DNA of 52,414 nucleotides from Porticoccaceae bacterium (GCA_029212965.1 JARGOV010000005.1:75021-127434); one strand, 5' to 3'. Shown: positions 18,309 through 27,901, numbered from the stretch's first letter. Notes: a model not told the origin generated them from the letters alone. Translations and numbers: made by a program.

Positions 18309-18744
18309 ACTGAACAGCCAAAAACCTAGCTGTGTCATGGCCTTTGACTTTGGCACCCGCCAAATTGGCCTCGCCGTTGGCCAGACACTCACCGCGTCCG
18401 GTCAGCCTCTGGCCGTCCTAAAAGCCAGGGATGGGCAACCGAACTGGAATGAAATCGCCACTTATATTCAGCAATGGCAGCCTGACGCACTCATCGTGGG
18501 CCTGCCCTTGAATATGGATGACACAGAAAGTCCTTTCTGCCAAAAAGCTAGGAAGTTTGCCCGCCGTCTGCAAGGACGGATGGTACTGCCCGTTAAAATG
18601 GTTGATGAACGGCTATCGACTGCAGAGGCAAAATCAAGAGGCAATCACTCCGACAGCTACAAAGAGAACCCTGTAGACAGCGAAGCGGCATGTTTAATTT
18701 TAGAGACCTGGTTGCAAGATCCAGCGCTTGGCGTCTTGCCTTAA
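18292..18744 (+). CDS. ruvX: RuvX/YqgF, pre-16S rRNA nuclease
   Basis: RNase H-fold nuclease that matures the 5' end of 16S rRNA (also linked to Holliday-junction resolution in older work). Motifs: MAFDFGTRQIGLAVG with the first catalytic Asp, LIVGLPLNMD, VDERLSTAEA with the Glu, and NPVDSEAACLILE with the final Asp. I chose the GTG at 18292 (150 residues), which overlaps yqgE and leaves an E. coli-like N-terminal lead; ATG 18337 is the alternative and would place the catalytic motif at the very N-terminus. Confidence 0.9.
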   Translation: MRGTPKLNSQKPSCVMAFDFGTRQIGLAVGQTLTASGQPLAVLKARDGQPNWNEIATYIQQWQPDALIVGLPLNMDDTESPFCQKARKFARRLQGRMVLPVKMVDERLSTAEAKSRGNHSDSYKENPVDSEAACLILETWLQDPALGVLP

Positions 18745-18795
18745 TAACACTTTCGTGGCCATTGGCTAAAGACCTTGGTTCAGTAGCAGATACTT

Positions 18796-19950
18796 CTATT
18801 TAAACACCTCATAAGAGTCACCGCTTTCCTCCTCTGCCATCATTAAGCCATCTGCAACGTCCTCAAGTTGGTCGACATCAGTGTCAGACTGTAATTTGAT
18901 CATTAGACGCAGATCATTTTTCGAATCAGCTGAAGCAATCGCATCGTCATAAGTAATAACACCTTCGACATATAAATCATACAAGGCCTGATCGAATGTA
19001 CACATACCCAACTCTCTTGAACGCGACATCAACTCTTTGATCTTGTGCACCTCACCTTTGCGAATCATATCGGAAACAAGGGGGGTATTAATTAAGACTT
19101 CTACCACTGCTCTACGGCCCGTGCCATCAGCTGTGGGTAATAATTGCTGGGCCAGCAGGGCCCGGAGGTTGAGAGATAAATCCATCCACAACTGATCATG
19201 ACGGTCAGCTGGAAAGAAGTGCTGGATCCGATCGAGTGCCTGGTTAGCATTGTTAGCGTGTAGAGTCGCCAATACCAGATGGCCTGTTTCGGCGAAACTG
19301 ATAGCGTGCTCCATGGTCTCACGGGTACGGATTTCACCAATGAGAATCACATCGGGCGCCTGGCGCAAAGTATTTTTCAAAGCCACGTCAAAAGACTCTG
19401 TATCAATGCCCACTTCACGCTGAGTAATGATGCAGCCAGCGTGTTGATGAACAAATTCGATAGGGTCTTCAATCGAAATAATATGCCCTTTGCTATTGCG
19501 ATTGCGATGACCAATCATAGCCGCCAAGGAGGTCGATTTACCCGTGCCAGTGGCTCCGACAAAAATAATAATACCCCGCTTGGTCATTACCAATTCGTTC
19601 AGAATTGGCGGCAGCAACAACTCTTCTGTGGTCGGTATCACTGTTTCTATACGCCGCAGCACCATACCTGCGTGATTACGCTGATAAAAGGCACTAACAC
19701 GGAAACGAGCACCCTTAACCGCATCGGTTTCAATGGCAAAATTGAGCTCTTTCGTTTCGCCATATTCGACGCGTTGCTTGTCATTCATAATACTTTCAAC
19801 CAGCTCCAAGGATGTTGCTCCCGTCAGCTTAGTTTTACCGACGGGGATTACCTTGCCATTGACCTTAATGGAAGGCGCCATCCCTTCGGTAATAAACAGG
19901 TCAGAAGCGCCGTTATCGACCATCAGCTTGAGCAGCGCATAAAAATCCAT
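18796..19950 (-). CDS. pilU: Pilus retraction ATPase PilU
   Basis: 384-residue PilT-like secretion ATPase, an accessory retraction motor of type IV pili that works with PilT. Walker A is GATGTGKSTSLAAM; ISIEDPIEF and VILIGEIRTRETM cover the Asp-box and Walker B; the His-box is ETGHLVLATLHANNA. It is told from PilT by its N-terminus (MDFYALLKLMVDNGASDLF), its longer acidic C-terminus (DQLEDVADGLMMAEEE) and its position 71 bp behind pilT. GAGG precedes the ATG. Confidence 0.95.
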   Translation of the reverse strand: MDFYALLKLMVDNGASDLFITEGMAPSIKVNGKVIPVGKTKLTGATSLELVESIMNDKQRVEYGETKELNFAIETDAVKGARFRVSAFYQRNHAGMVLRRIETVIPTTEELLLPPILNELVMTKRGIIIFVGATGTGKSTSLAAMIGHRNRNSKGHIISIEDPIEFVHQHAGCIITQREVGIDTESFDVALKNTLRQAPDVILIGEIRTRETMEHAISFAETGHLVLATLHANNANQALDRIQHFFPADRHDQLWMDLSLNLRALLAQQLLPTADGTGRRAVVEVLINTPLVSDMIRKGEVHKIKELMSRSRELGMCTFDQALYDLYVEGVITYDDAIASADSKNDLRLMIKLQSDTDVDQLEDVADGLMMAEEESGDSYEVFK

Positions 19951-20021
19951 TACCTCATCCTCTTTGTCGTATCATCTTTCGATAGTTCTTCCGCCAAGTT
20001 AGCGATAAAAAAATCGACCGT

Positions 20022-21056
20022 TTAAAAATCTTCTGGCACCTTCGCCTGTTCCCGCGCCGACTCAGTGGTAACGACTTTTTGCTGAACCAAATTTTGCAAA
20101 CACTGATCCATTGTGATCATCCCGTGGCCTGCGCCAGTCTGAATCGCAGAATACATTTGCGCGACCTTATCTTCGCGAATCAGGTTTCGAATGGCTGGGG
20201 TACCAATCATGATTTCATTGGCAGCTACCCGGCCACCGCCGATTTTTTTCAGCAACGACTGAGAAATTACCGCGCGGAGCGATTCCGAAAGCATTGAACG
20301 AACCATCGCCTTTTCAGCTGCCGGGAAAACATCGACGACACGGTCTATCGTTTTCGCCGCAGAAGTGGTGTGCAAAGTGCCAAACACCAGATGTCCAGTT
20401 TCCGCTGCTGTTAACGCGAGGCGGATAGTTTCAAGGTCTCGCATTTCACCAACCAGAATAATGTCGGGGTCCTCGCGCAAAGCCGAGCGCAGAGCCTCGC
20501 TGAAACCGTGGGTGTCTTTATGCACTTCCCGTTGGTTAACCAGACACTTTTTACTTTCGTGAACAAATTCAATCGGGTCTTCAATAGTCAAAATATGGTC
20601 GTAACGGTTGTCGTTCACAAAGTCGATCATCGCCGCCAAAGTGGTACTCTTACCCGAACCCGTTGGCCCAGTCACCAAAACTAATCCCCGGGGTAATGAG
20701 GCAATATCGCGAAAAATTTGGCCAAAACCCAAATCTTCCATCGTTAGAACTGTCGATGGGATGGTTCTGAAGACGGCACCCGCACCACGATTTTGGTTGA
20801 AGGCATTGACCCTGAAACGAGCCACACCGGGCACTTCAAAGGAGAAATCGGTCTCGAGGAATTCTTCATAGTCCCGGCGCTGTTTATCGTTCATAATCTC
20901 ATAAATGAGACTATGTACATCTTTGTGCTCCATCGCCGGCAGGTTGATGCGACGGATATCGCCATCGACGCGGATCATCGGTGGCAAACCCGCCGAGAGG
21001 TGTAAATCCGAAGCCCCTTGTTTGGCACTAAATGCCAGTAGTTCCGTAATATCCAT
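20022..21056 (-). CDS. pilT: Pilus retraction ATPase PilT
   Basis: 344-residue hexameric ATPase that powers type IV pilus retraction and twitching. Begins MDITELLAFSAKQGASDLHLSAG. Walker A GPTGSGKSTTLAAM, Asp-box ILTIEDPIEF, Walker B IILVGEMRDLETI, His-box ETGHLVFGTLHTTSA, and the PilT-specific retraction motif AIRNLIRE near the C-terminus. It is the first gene of pilTU, divergent from yggS with only 61 bp between them. It is likely the motor addressed by the Chp system at 3-15 kb. Confidence 0.97.
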   Translation of the reverse strand: MDITELLAFSAKQGASDLHLSAGLPPMIRVDGDIRRINLPAMEHKDVHSLIYEIMNDKQRRDYEEFLETDFSFEVPGVARFRVNAFNQNRGAGAVFRTIPSTVLTMEDLGFGQIFRDIASLPRGLVLVTGPTGSGKSTTLAAMIDFVNDNRYDHILTIEDPIEFVHESKKCLVNQREVHKDTHGFSEALRSALREDPDIILVGEMRDLETIRLALTAAETGHLVFGTLHTTSAAKTIDRVVDVFPAAEKAMVRSMLSESLRAVISQSLLKKIGGGRVAANEIMIGTPAIRNLIREDKVAQMYSAIQTGAGHGMITMDQCLQNLVQQKVVTTESAREQAKVPEDF

Positions 21057-21117
21057 TACTCAATCTCACTGTTTTCGATAATCGAACCGGGCGCCATTCA
21101 TTGCTCGCTGCCAGCCT

Positions 21118-21822
21118 ATGCACAATATCCCCGACAACATAAAGCAGGTCTCTGCCCAACTGCAACAAAGCGCGCAGCAATTCCACAGAAGTGTCGACAC
21201 GATCATGCTTTTGGCCGTCAGCAAGGGACAAAACAGTAAGGCTCTGCGCCTTGCATGGCAGGCAGGTCTATGTAATTTCGGCGAAAACTATTTGCAGGAA
21301 GCGATGGAAAAAATGGCTGCACTCGCTGATATAGACCCCTGCTGGCATTTCATCGGACCTATACAGTCCAACAAAACACAGGTTATCGCCCAACATTTCA
21401 GTTGGGTGCATTCCATCGAACGACTGAAAATCGCCCGCCGGCTCAACCAGCAACGGCCTGAAAACTTGCCTCCTCTCAATGTCTGCATACAGGTCAATAT
21501 TGACAATGAAACCAGCAAGTCGGGCATTGATCCCGCGCACTGCCTTGAACTTGCTCTGGCGATAAATGCATTACCCCGCTTAAAATTGCGTGGCTTGATG
21601 GTCATTCCCCGGCAACGTGACCGATTAAGTGAACAGCGTCAGCCCTATCTTCAAACCGCCAAATTACTTAACAGTTTGAAAAGCAGTTCCGCAGCCCTCA
21701 ATAGTTTAGATACACTTTCTATGGGTATGTCTGGAGACCTATCAGCAGCCATTGCAGAAGGCGCTACCATTGTTCGCGTGGGTACCGCGATTTTTGGACC
21801 AAGAACAACAACCAAACCCTAA
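21118..21822 (+). CDS. yggS: PLP homeostasis protein YggS
   Basis: 234-residue COG0325 protein that binds pyridoxal 5'-phosphate and buffers its level; no enzyme reaction is established. Lys36 in LLAVSKGQN is the PLP lysine, although the usual KTKP is changed to KGQN. Other family blocks: NFGENYLQEA, WHFIGPIQSNKT, LRGLMVIP, LSMGMSGDLSAAIAEG and VRVGTAIFG. No clear ribosome site precedes the ATG. It leads a plus-strand run with proC and yggT, as in Pseudomonas. Confidence 0.95.
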   Translation: MHNIPDNIKQVSAQLQQSAQQFHRSVDTIMLLAVSKGQNSKALRLAWQAGLCNFGENYLQEAMEKMAALADIDPCWHFIGPIQSNKTQVIAQHFSWVHSIERLKIARRLNQQRPENLPPLNVCIQVNIDNETSKSGIDPAHCLELALAINALPRLKLRGLMVIPRQRDRLSEQRQPYLQTAKLLNSLKSSSAALNSLDTLSMGMSGDLSAAIAEGATIVRVGTAIFGPRTTTKP

Positions 21823-21842
21823 CCACAACACAGGAAATATTC

Positions 21843-22667
21843 GTGAGCAAAGCCAAACTGGTATTTATTGGTGGTGGCAACATGGCCACAAGCCTAATCG
21901 GAGGGCTAATTGAAAAAGGCTATCCCGTCAGCCACATTGTCGCCTGTGACCCAGTTGTCGATAGCGGCCAGCGACTTGAGACGGCCTTCGGCATAACCAC
22001 ACACACGGAGAATGTCACCGCCGCTATGCAGGCAGACATTATTATTCTCGCCGTCAAGCCTCAGATCATGAAAGCCGTTGCCAACGATTTGGCCCCCGCT
22101 CTTACCCACAATAAACCCTTAGTTATCTCCATTGCCGCCGGCATTACCGCTGATGCCCTGCAAGGTTGGCTGGGTGAAGGGGTGCCAGTCATTCGCTGCA
22201 TGCCCAATACCCCCGCGCTAGTACAAAGTGGTGCCAGTGGCCTGTTTGCAACAAACCTCGTCACGCCGGTGCAACGCCAACAGGCCGGTGATATTCTCGC
22301 AGCAGTGGGTACTGTGAACTGGCTTGATAGCGAAGACGATATCGACAAAGTCACCGCTTTATCGGGCAGCGGCCCAGCCTATTTCTTTCTGGTGATAGAG
22401 GCGATGACCGAAGCCGGTATTAAGTTGGGTCTCGACCCGGAAACGGCCCGCCAGTTAACTCTACAAACTGCCCTCGGTGCTGCGCGCATGGCCAGCGTTA
22501 GCGATGTTGATGCAGGCGAGTTGCGCAAACGTGTCACCTCACCCGCCGGCACCACCGAAAAAGCCATCAATAGTCTGCTCGCTAACAAGCTGCCCGAACA
22601 CTTTGAAGAAGCCATTGGGGCAGCCTACGAACGCGCTAAAGAAATGGCAGATGAGCTGACGGTGTAA
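21843..22667 (+). CDS. proC: Pyrroline-5-carboxylate reductase
   Basis: 274-residue NAD(P)H-dependent enzyme for the last step of proline synthesis. N-terminal Rossmann motif IGGGNMATSLIGGL, then ILAVKPQ, the conserved VIRCMPNTPALVQSGASGLF, and the C-terminal substrate/dimer block ALSGSGPAYFFLVIEAM with RKRVTSPAGTTEKA. It starts with GTG at 21843, with AGGAA six bases upstream, 20 bp after yggS. The length equals the family norm. Confidence 0.97.
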   Translation: MSKAKLVFIGGGNMATSLIGGLIEKGYPVSHIVACDPVVDSGQRLETAFGITTHTENVTAAMQADIIILAVKPQIMKAVANDLAPALTHNKPLVISIAAGITADALQGWLGEGVPVIRCMPNTPALVQSGASGLFATNLVTPVQRQQAGDILAAVGTVNWLDSEDDIDKVTALSGSGPAYFFLVIEAMTEAGIKLGLDPETARQLTLQTALGAARMASVSDVDAGELRKRVTSPAGTTEKAINSLLANKLPEHFEEAIGAAYERAKEMADELTV

Positions 22668-22735
22668 AAACAACCTGGCCACATTCTAACAGGCGGCCAT
22701 TAAACTTAACGTAAAAGATAGTTAACGGAACACCC

Positions 22736-23323
22736 ATGAATTCAATGACAGAAATTAGCATTTACTTAATCCAGGCGCTCTCCAGCCTTTATCTTTTAAT
22801 TGTATTACTGCGCTTTTTATTGCAATTATGCAAAGCTAATTTTTACAACCCCGTCTCTCAATTTATTGTCAAAGCCACCCAATGGCTCCTCGGCCCAATC
22901 CGCAGAGTCATCCCCCCGGTCAACAATATTGATCTTGCCAGTCTACTCGCCGCACTGGCCATACAACTCGCCGCAATGGAATTAACGCTGCTAGTCGCAG
23001 GTGGTGGTCTTATCCCTCTGATGACGGCTTTGGTGTGGGCCTTGATCGGCATTGTCTCGATGTTGTTAAATATCTTTTTCTACGGTCTCTTTGCCGCGAT
23101 TATCGTCAGCTGGATCTTGCCACAAAGCCACCACCCCGCCATCGCCCTTATCTGGCAACTGATGGAACCTGTTATGGCACCCTTTCGCAAAATTTTGCCC
23201 GATATGGGTGGTATCGACCTTTCACCCATTCTGATGTTTTTACTGATTAACGTGCTGCGCATTGTCGTCAGCAATTTTGCAACCGCCACCCAGCTCCACC
23301 CAGGCCTGGTGCCTGGTATTTAA
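22736..23323 (+). CDS. yggT: YggT family integral membrane protein
   Basis: 195-residue protein with two YggT repeats, each with paired hydrophobic helices. The repeats are marked by PVSQFIVKATQWLLGPIRRV in the first half and QLMEPVMAPFRKILPDMGG in the second. The family is linked to osmotic shock tolerance and, in some bacteria, to cell-envelope or division functions; no biochemical activity is known. It follows proC by 68 bp and precedes yggU by 15 bp, the usual proteobacterial order. Confidence 0.93.
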   Translation: MNSMTEISIYLIQALSSLYLLIVLLRFLLQLCKANFYNPVSQFIVKATQWLLGPIRRVIPPVNNIDLASLLAALAIQLAAMELTLLVAGGGLIPLMTALVWALIGIVSMLLNIFFYGLFAAIIVSWILPQSHHPAIALIWQLMEPVMAPFRKILPDMGGIDLSPILMFLLINVLRIVVSNFATATQLHPGLVPGI

Positions 23324-23338
23324 ACGGTTCAGTAACGC

Positions 23339-23632
23339 TTGTCTCACTTCCAATGGCAAGAGAACCAAACCTTGTGGTTGCATTGCCATGTGCAGCCCAA
23401 GGCCAGCCGGGATGCGTTCGTTGGGCTGTATGGCGAGCGGCTCAAAGTACAAATTACCGCGCCACCTGTTGATGGTAAGGCAAATATGCACCTGCTCAAG
23501 TATATCGGCAAAGAGTTTGGCGTTGCCAAAACCCGAGTATCGATCATTCGAGGTGAATCGAGTCGCCAGAAAATGTTGGCCATCGTCGACCCGACAATAT
23601 TACCTGTAGCGGCACACATCACCCAGCCTTGA
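23339..23632 (+). CDS. yggU: UPF0235/DUF167 protein YggU
   Basis: 97-residue protein of unknown function with the family core LHCHVQPKASRDAFVGLYG, LKVQITAPPVDGKAN and LGKEFGVAKTRVS-type ending (here IGKEFGVAKTRVSIIRGE). No ATG is available at the expected N-terminus: a stop lies two codons upstream of TTG 23339, so the TTG is the likely start, or translation is re-initiated from yggT. E. coli YggU is 96-100 residues, which fits this choice. Confidence 0.88.
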   Translation: MSHFQWQENQTLWLHCHVQPKASRDAFVGLYGERLKVQITAPPVDGKANMHLLKYIGKEFGVAKTRVSIIRGESSRQKMLAIVDPTILPVAAHITQP

Positions 23633-23723
23633 AGGACGGCAAATACCCGCCTGACAGCACCATGCCTTGCAGTGCCTCGCCAGCCTCTTTAGACTCCCGC
23701 TTTTATTGCTGAATATTTAACCT

Positions 23724-24902
23724 ATGCCTGAGGTTTTCCCCCCCGACTCTGTCGGCCTTGTCAGTCCACAGCTCTTTACCTTTGACACCCCACTGGAGCT
23801 GAGCTGTGGCCGTAATCTGCAAAACTACGAGCTGATGGTTGAAACCTACGGTGAGCTCAATGCTGACAAAAATAATGGCGTACTCATTTGTCACGCCCTC
23901 AGCGGCCACCATCATGCCGCCGGTTATCACTCCACCGCCGATACTAAACCCGGCTGGTGGGATGCCTACATTGGTCCCGGCAAACCGATTGATACCCGAC
24001 ATTTTTTCGTCGTTTCACTGAACAATATTGGCGGATGTCACGGCAGTACCGGACCGCGCACTATCAACCCCGAAACAGGACAGCTGTGGGGTAAACATTT
24101 TCCACCGCTGCGCGTCCGTGACTGGGTCACCAGCCAGGCAAAACTCGCTGATAAGTTAGGTATTGCACAATGGGCCGCCATTGTAGGTGGTAGTCTCGGC
24201 GGTATGACTGCCATGCGCTGGGCACTGGAATATCCCGAACGTCTGCGCCATTGCGTGGTGATTGCCTCCGCCGCCGACCTAACCGCACAAAATATCGCTT
24301 TCAATGAACTGGCTCGCCGCGCAATTCGCAGTGATAGTGATTTTCACGATGGCGACTACCTTGAACACGACACTATCCCCCGCAGTGGGCTCGCACTGGC
24401 GCGAATGATTGGCCACGTCACTTACCTGTCGGATGCTTTAATGGAGGAGCGCTTCGGTCGTGAGTTGCGCTCCGGCACTTTTCAGCAAGGTCTCGATGCA
24501 CCCATTGAGTTTCAGGTAGAGAGCTATCTGCGCCATCAAGGGGACCGTTTCGCTACAGACTTTGACGCCAATACCTATCTGTTGATGACCAAAATACTCG
24601 ACTATTTCGACCTCGCCCGGGAATACGGCGGAGACCCGATCAAAGCCTTCAGCCATGCACTCTGCAATTTTTTAGTGGTGTCTTTTTCTAGCGACTGGCG
24701 CTTTGCCCCCGCCCGATCACGGGAAATTGTTAAATCCCTTATCGCTGCCGACAAAAATGTCGCCTACGCTGAGATCCAGTCCGATATGGGCCACGATGCA
24801 TTCCTATTACCCAATGCTCGTTACGAAGGGGTTTTTCGCGCCTACATGACCCGCGTCGCTAAGGAAATTGATACCTTCACCACAGAAGAGGATGCCCTCT
24901 GA
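23724..24902 (+). CDS. metX: Homoserine O-acyltransferase MetX
   Basis: 392-residue alpha/beta-hydrolase that acylates homoserine for methionine synthesis. Catalytic residues are visible: nucleophile Ser157 in GGSLGGM, Asp324 in FSSDWRF and His357 in MGHDAF. Family marks include [23 protein letters not shown] and [20 protein letters not shown]. In many gammaproteobacteria enzymes of this family use succinyl-CoA rather than acetyl-CoA, and I cannot decide the donor by eye. It overlaps metW by one base (TGATG). Confidence 0.95.
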   Translation: MPEVFPPDSVGLVSPQLFTFDTPLELSCGRNLQNYELMVETYGELNADKNNGVLICHALSGHHHAAGYHSTADTKPGWWDAYIGPGKPIDTRHFFVVSLNNIGGCHGSTGPRTINPETGQLWGKHFPPLRVRDWVTSQAKLADKLGIAQWAAIVGGSLGGMTAMRWALEYPERLRHCVVIASAADLTAQNIAFNELARRAIRSDSDFHDGDYLEHDTIPRSGLALARMIGHVTYLSDALMEERFGRELRSGTFQQGLDAPIEFQVESYLRHQGDRFATDFDANTYLLMTKILDYFDLAREYGGDPIKAFSHALCNFLVVSFSSDWRFAPARSREIVKSLIAADKNVAYAEIQSDMGHDAFLLPNARYEGVFRAYMTRVAKEIDTFTTEEDAL

Positions 24903-25495
24903 TGTTACGTATCGACCTCGACATTCTCCAGCAATGGATTCCCGTAGGCGGCAGGGTGCTCGACCTTGGCTGTGGTGACGGCACGCTCATGAGCAGTCTA
25001 GCTGACAACCGGCAAGCCACAGGCTACGGCCTGGAAATCGACGCCGAACAAATCACCACCTGCATTAGCCGCGGTGTTAACGTCATTGAAACTGATTTGA
25101 ACCTAGGCTTGGGCAGTTTTCAGGATGACAGCTTCGATACCGTCATCATGACTTATTCATTACAGGTCATGCGACGCCCGGATCAGTTGATCGACGAAAT
25201 GTTACGTGTCGGCAAAGAGTGCATTGTCACCTTTCCCAATTTCGGCAATATCCGCACTCGCAGTTATTTAATGCTGCGCGGCCGTATGCCCGTCACCAAA
25301 CAACTGAGCCATCAATGGTACGACACACCCAATATCCACTTTTGCACCGTGCATGACTTCGACACCCTCTGTGCGGAAAAAAATATCCGCATTTTGCATC
25401 GCAAAGTCGTCACAGAGCGCTTTCCCGACAAGCAACTTAAAGGACTGTGGCCCAACTTATTTGGTGAAACGGCGATTTACCATTTGGCCAAATAG
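24902..25495 (+). CDS. metW: MetW, SAM-dependent methyltransferase-fold protein
   Basis: 197-residue protein of the MetW family, always next to metX and thought to assist MetX or methionine synthesis. The SAM-binding motif VLDLGCGDGTLMSSL is intact; also YGLEIDAEQITTCISRGV, SFDTVIMTYSLQVMRRPD, and the family tail CTVHDFDTLCAEKNI, LKGLWPNLFGETAIYHL. Its ATG shares one base with the metX stop, so translation is coupled. Confidence 0.95.
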   Translation: MLRIDLDILQQWIPVGGRVLDLGCGDGTLMSSLADNRQATGYGLEIDAEQITTCISRGVNVIETDLNLGLGSFQDDSFDTVIMTYSLQVMRRPDQLIDEMLRVGKECIVTFPNFGNIRTRSYLMLRGRMPVTKQLSHQWYDTPNIHFCTVHDFDTLCAEKNIRILHRKVVTERFPDKQLKGLWPNLFGETAIYHLAK

Positions 25496-25550
25496 CTCTC
25501 CAACGCTATAGTCAGAATACATAGACGGCAAAGCATCTGGAGAAATAAAA

Positions 25551-25997
25551 ATGAAAAAACGCTTACTTGTCCCCGCATTCTTGCTCTTAAGTCTCAGCGC
25601 CAGCTTGCACTCTTTCGCCTCTGACCAAACTTTTAAAGCCTTTAGCGATTACAAGGTGTTTTACAGCGCTTTCAACAGTAGTTTTATACGGCCAGATGTC
25701 GCCGCAAGTTACAGTATCACCCGCGGTAAAGACTGGGGGCTCGTTAATATTGCCGTGGTCAAAAACGGCGCCCAGGGTGGCTCTACTGCTTTAATCAAAG
25801 GGCATGTAGCCAACATACTCGCCCAACAACAGACATTGAAGTTTTTTGAAATCCGTGAGGGTAAAGTCGTTTACTACCTCGCCCCCTTTCGCTTTGAGGA
25901 CGAAGATGCCATGACTTTTAAAATCAGCATCCAACCCGACCCCGACAAGCCAGCCCATAACCTTAGCTTTCAGCGTCGTTTTTATCACGATGAGTAA
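25551..25997 (+). CDS. DUF4426 periplasmic protein
   Basis: 148-residue protein with a signal peptide (MKKRLLVPAFLLLSLSASLH then cleavage near SFASD), so probably periplasmic. The rest matches the DUF4426 family found after metXW in Pseudomonas: YKVFYSAFNSSFIRPDVA, NIAVVKNG, and a beta-rich C-terminus. Function is unknown. GGAG precedes the ATG by eight bases, and the gene lies 55 bp after metW. Confidence 0.88.
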   Translation: MKKRLLVPAFLLLSLSASLHSFASDQTFKAFSDYKVFYSAFNSSFIRPDVAASYSITRGKDWGLVNIAVVKNGAQGGSTALIKGHVANILAQQQTLKFFEIREGKVVYYLAPFRFEDEDAMTFKISIQPDPDKPAHNLSFQRRFYHDE

Positions 25998-26110
25998 AGT
26001 ACATTAGCGACTATCGAACGGAACCGACCTATATTTTCCGACTTCACTAACTAAGTGCTGATAAAATAACTCGTTCAACAAGCACATTGTGAATTACAGG
26101 TCGAGCCGGC

Positions 26111-26704
26111 ATGTCGTTAAAGATCGTACTGGCCAGCAATAATGCTGGCAAACTGAAAGAATTTCAGCAGCTATTAGCCGAAAGGCATTTTGAAGTGCTG
26201 CCACAGGCAAAATTCAAGATTGCCGACGTAGAGGAAACCGGCCTTAGCTTTGTCGAAAATGCTATTATTAAGGCACGCCACGCTTCGAAAATCGCCGGAC
26301 TACCCGCTATTGCCGATGATTCGGGGCTGGAAGTCGACTTTCTTGATGGCGCTCCCGGTATTTACTCCGCCCGCTTTTCCGGGGCCGGTGCCAACGATAG
26401 AACAAACAATCAAAAGTTGCTCGAAAGCCTGCACAATGTCTCTGATGAACAGCGCAGCGCCCGCTTTCAGTGTGTACTCGTTTACCTACGTCATCCACTA
26501 GATCCCACCCCGCTAATTTGTCAGGGCACCTGGGAGGGACGTATTCTCAAACAGCCTCAGGGTAGCAACGGTTTTGGCTACGACCCCCTCTTTCTCGACC
26601 CCACAACTGGTCTGTCATCCGCTGAGTTAAGTAATGATGAAAAAAACACGCGTAGCCACCGGGCCAAAGCCTTGGAATGCCTTCTCAATCAGCTTAAACA
26701 GTAG
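26111..26704 (+). CDS. rdgB: dITP/XTP pyrophosphatase RdgB
   Basis: 197-residue Ham1-like enzyme that hydrolyses non-canonical purine triphosphates (dITP, XTP) to keep them out of DNA. Motifs: LASNNAGKLKEFQQLL (substrate loop), IADDSGLEVDFLDGAPGIYSARF (metal-binding Asp), GFGYDPLFL and the C-terminal SHRAKAL. The length equals E. coli RdgB (197). It precedes hemW by 33 bp, as in Pseudomonas. Confidence 0.96.
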   Translation: MSLKIVLASNNAGKLKEFQQLLAERHFEVLPQAKFKIADVEETGLSFVENAIIKARHASKIAGLPAIADDSGLEVDFLDGAPGIYSARFSGAGANDRTNNQKLLESLHNVSDEQRSARFQCVLVYLRHPLDPTPLICQGTWEGRILKQPQGSNGFGYDPLFLDPTTGLSSAELSNDEKNTRSHRAKALECLLNQLKQ

Positions 26705-26737
26705 TCTGTTGCGACCTTTTACGCTCGCTGCAAACAA

Positions 26738-27901
26738 ATGAGTTCTCTCTACTTGCCCCCGTTGTCACTCTATGTGCATATTCCTTGGTGTGTCAAAAAA
26801 TGTCCCTATTGCGACTTTAACTCCCATACTAACAACGGCGAAGCATTGCCGGAAAGTGACTATGTTGATGCCCTACTGGCAGACCTTGCCATAGAAGCCG
26901 GCAACGAAAAACAGCAAGGTCGACAATTAGTCTCGATTTTTTTTGGCGGCGGTACACCAAGCCTTTTCTCCGCTGCAGCTATTGCTCGCATCCTCGATGG
27001 GGCTGAGCAACTGATCGGCTTTGCACCTACAATAGAGATTACCCTCGAGGCAAACCCAGGTACTGTTGAACAGCAAAAATTTATTGGCTTTAGAGAGGCC
27101 GGGGTCAACCGGCTCTCCATCGGTATTCAAAGTTTTAACGATACTCACCTCAAGCGACTAGGCCGTATTCATAATGGCACGGAAGCGTTGGCAGCCGTTC
27201 GTACTGCCCGACTCGCGGGCTTCGATAATCTTAACCTCGATTTAATGCATGGTCTGCCTGAGCAAACTCCCGAAGAGGCAATCGCCGACTTGCAACAAGC
27301 CATTGATCTGCAACCAGAGCATCTTTCGTGGTACCAACTCACCATCGAGCCCAACACCGCTTTTCACAGCCACCCTCCTGTACTTCCCATCGAAAACACA
27401 CTGGAATGCATTCAAGAAGCGGGGCACAAATTATTAACTAGCGTTGGCTTTAGTTCTTACGAAATCAGCGCCTACGCTCGCCCTCAATATCAGTCACAAC
27501 ATAATTGTAATTACTGGCAATTTGGCGACTACATCGGTATCGGCGCTGGTGCCCACGGTAAAATCACCGATATTAGCGAACAGAAAATATTCCGCACGCG
27601 TAAAACGCGCCAACCCATTGACTATCTGTCTCGACTTTCAACTGGTAATCACTATCTAGCCGAACAAGTCGCCTTGGAATCAGCAGAGCTTCCACTCGAA
27701 TTTCTAATGAATGCCCTAAGATTGAAACAAGGGATACCCATCGAATTATTTACCCAGCGCACTGCCGTACCCCTGAAAAAAATCGCCACACATTGGCAGA
27801 CACTTGAAGCCAAGCACTTAGTGGAGCCACTTTCGACTGGAAGCTTGCGTTGCAGCCCGCTTGGCCATCGCTTTCTTGATAGTGTTCTCGCCGAATTTTA
27901 A
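26738..27901 (+). CDS. hemW: Radical SAM heme chaperone HemW
   Basis: 387-residue radical SAM protein formerly called oxygen-independent coproporphyrinogen oxidase-like; HemW binds heme and delivers it to membrane respiratory enzymes. The cluster motif is WCVKKCPYCDF (C-x3-C-x2-C), followed by FFGGGTPSLF, NRLSIGIQSFND and NLDLMHGLPEQT. The length (HemN proper is about 457) and the N-terminus YVHIPWCVKKCPYC favour HemW over HemN. The gene ends three bases before the trxA promoter region. Confidence 0.94.
   Translation: MSSLYLPPLSLYVHIPWCVKKCPYCDFNSHTNNGEALPESDYVDALLADLAIEAGNEKQQGRQLVSIFFGGGTPSLFSAAAIARILDGAEQLIGFAPTIEITLEANPGTVEQQKFIGFREAGVNRLSIGIQSFNDTHLKRLGRIHNGTEALAAVRTARLAGFDNLNLDLMHGLPEQTPEEAIADLQQAIDLQPEHLSWYQLTIEPNTAFHSHPPVLPIENTLECIQEAGHKLLTSVGFSSYEISAYARPQYQSQHNCNYWQFGDYIGIGAGAHGKITDISEQKIFRTRKTRQPIDYLSRLSTGNHYLAEQVALESAELPLEFLMNALRLKQGIPIELFTQRTAVPLKKIATHWQTLEAKHLVEPLSTGSLRCSPLGHRFLDSVLAEF

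Noticed and set aside
19279-20025. 248-codon open frame on the plus strand opposite pilU
   Set aside because: It lies over the conserved Walker and His-box coding region of pilU on the other strand; the product resembles nothing and no ribosome site was seen.
23262-23609. 115-codon frame overlapping yggT end and yggU in another frame
   Set aside because: The YggU frame carries the conserved DUF167 motifs; this is an out-of-frame shadow.
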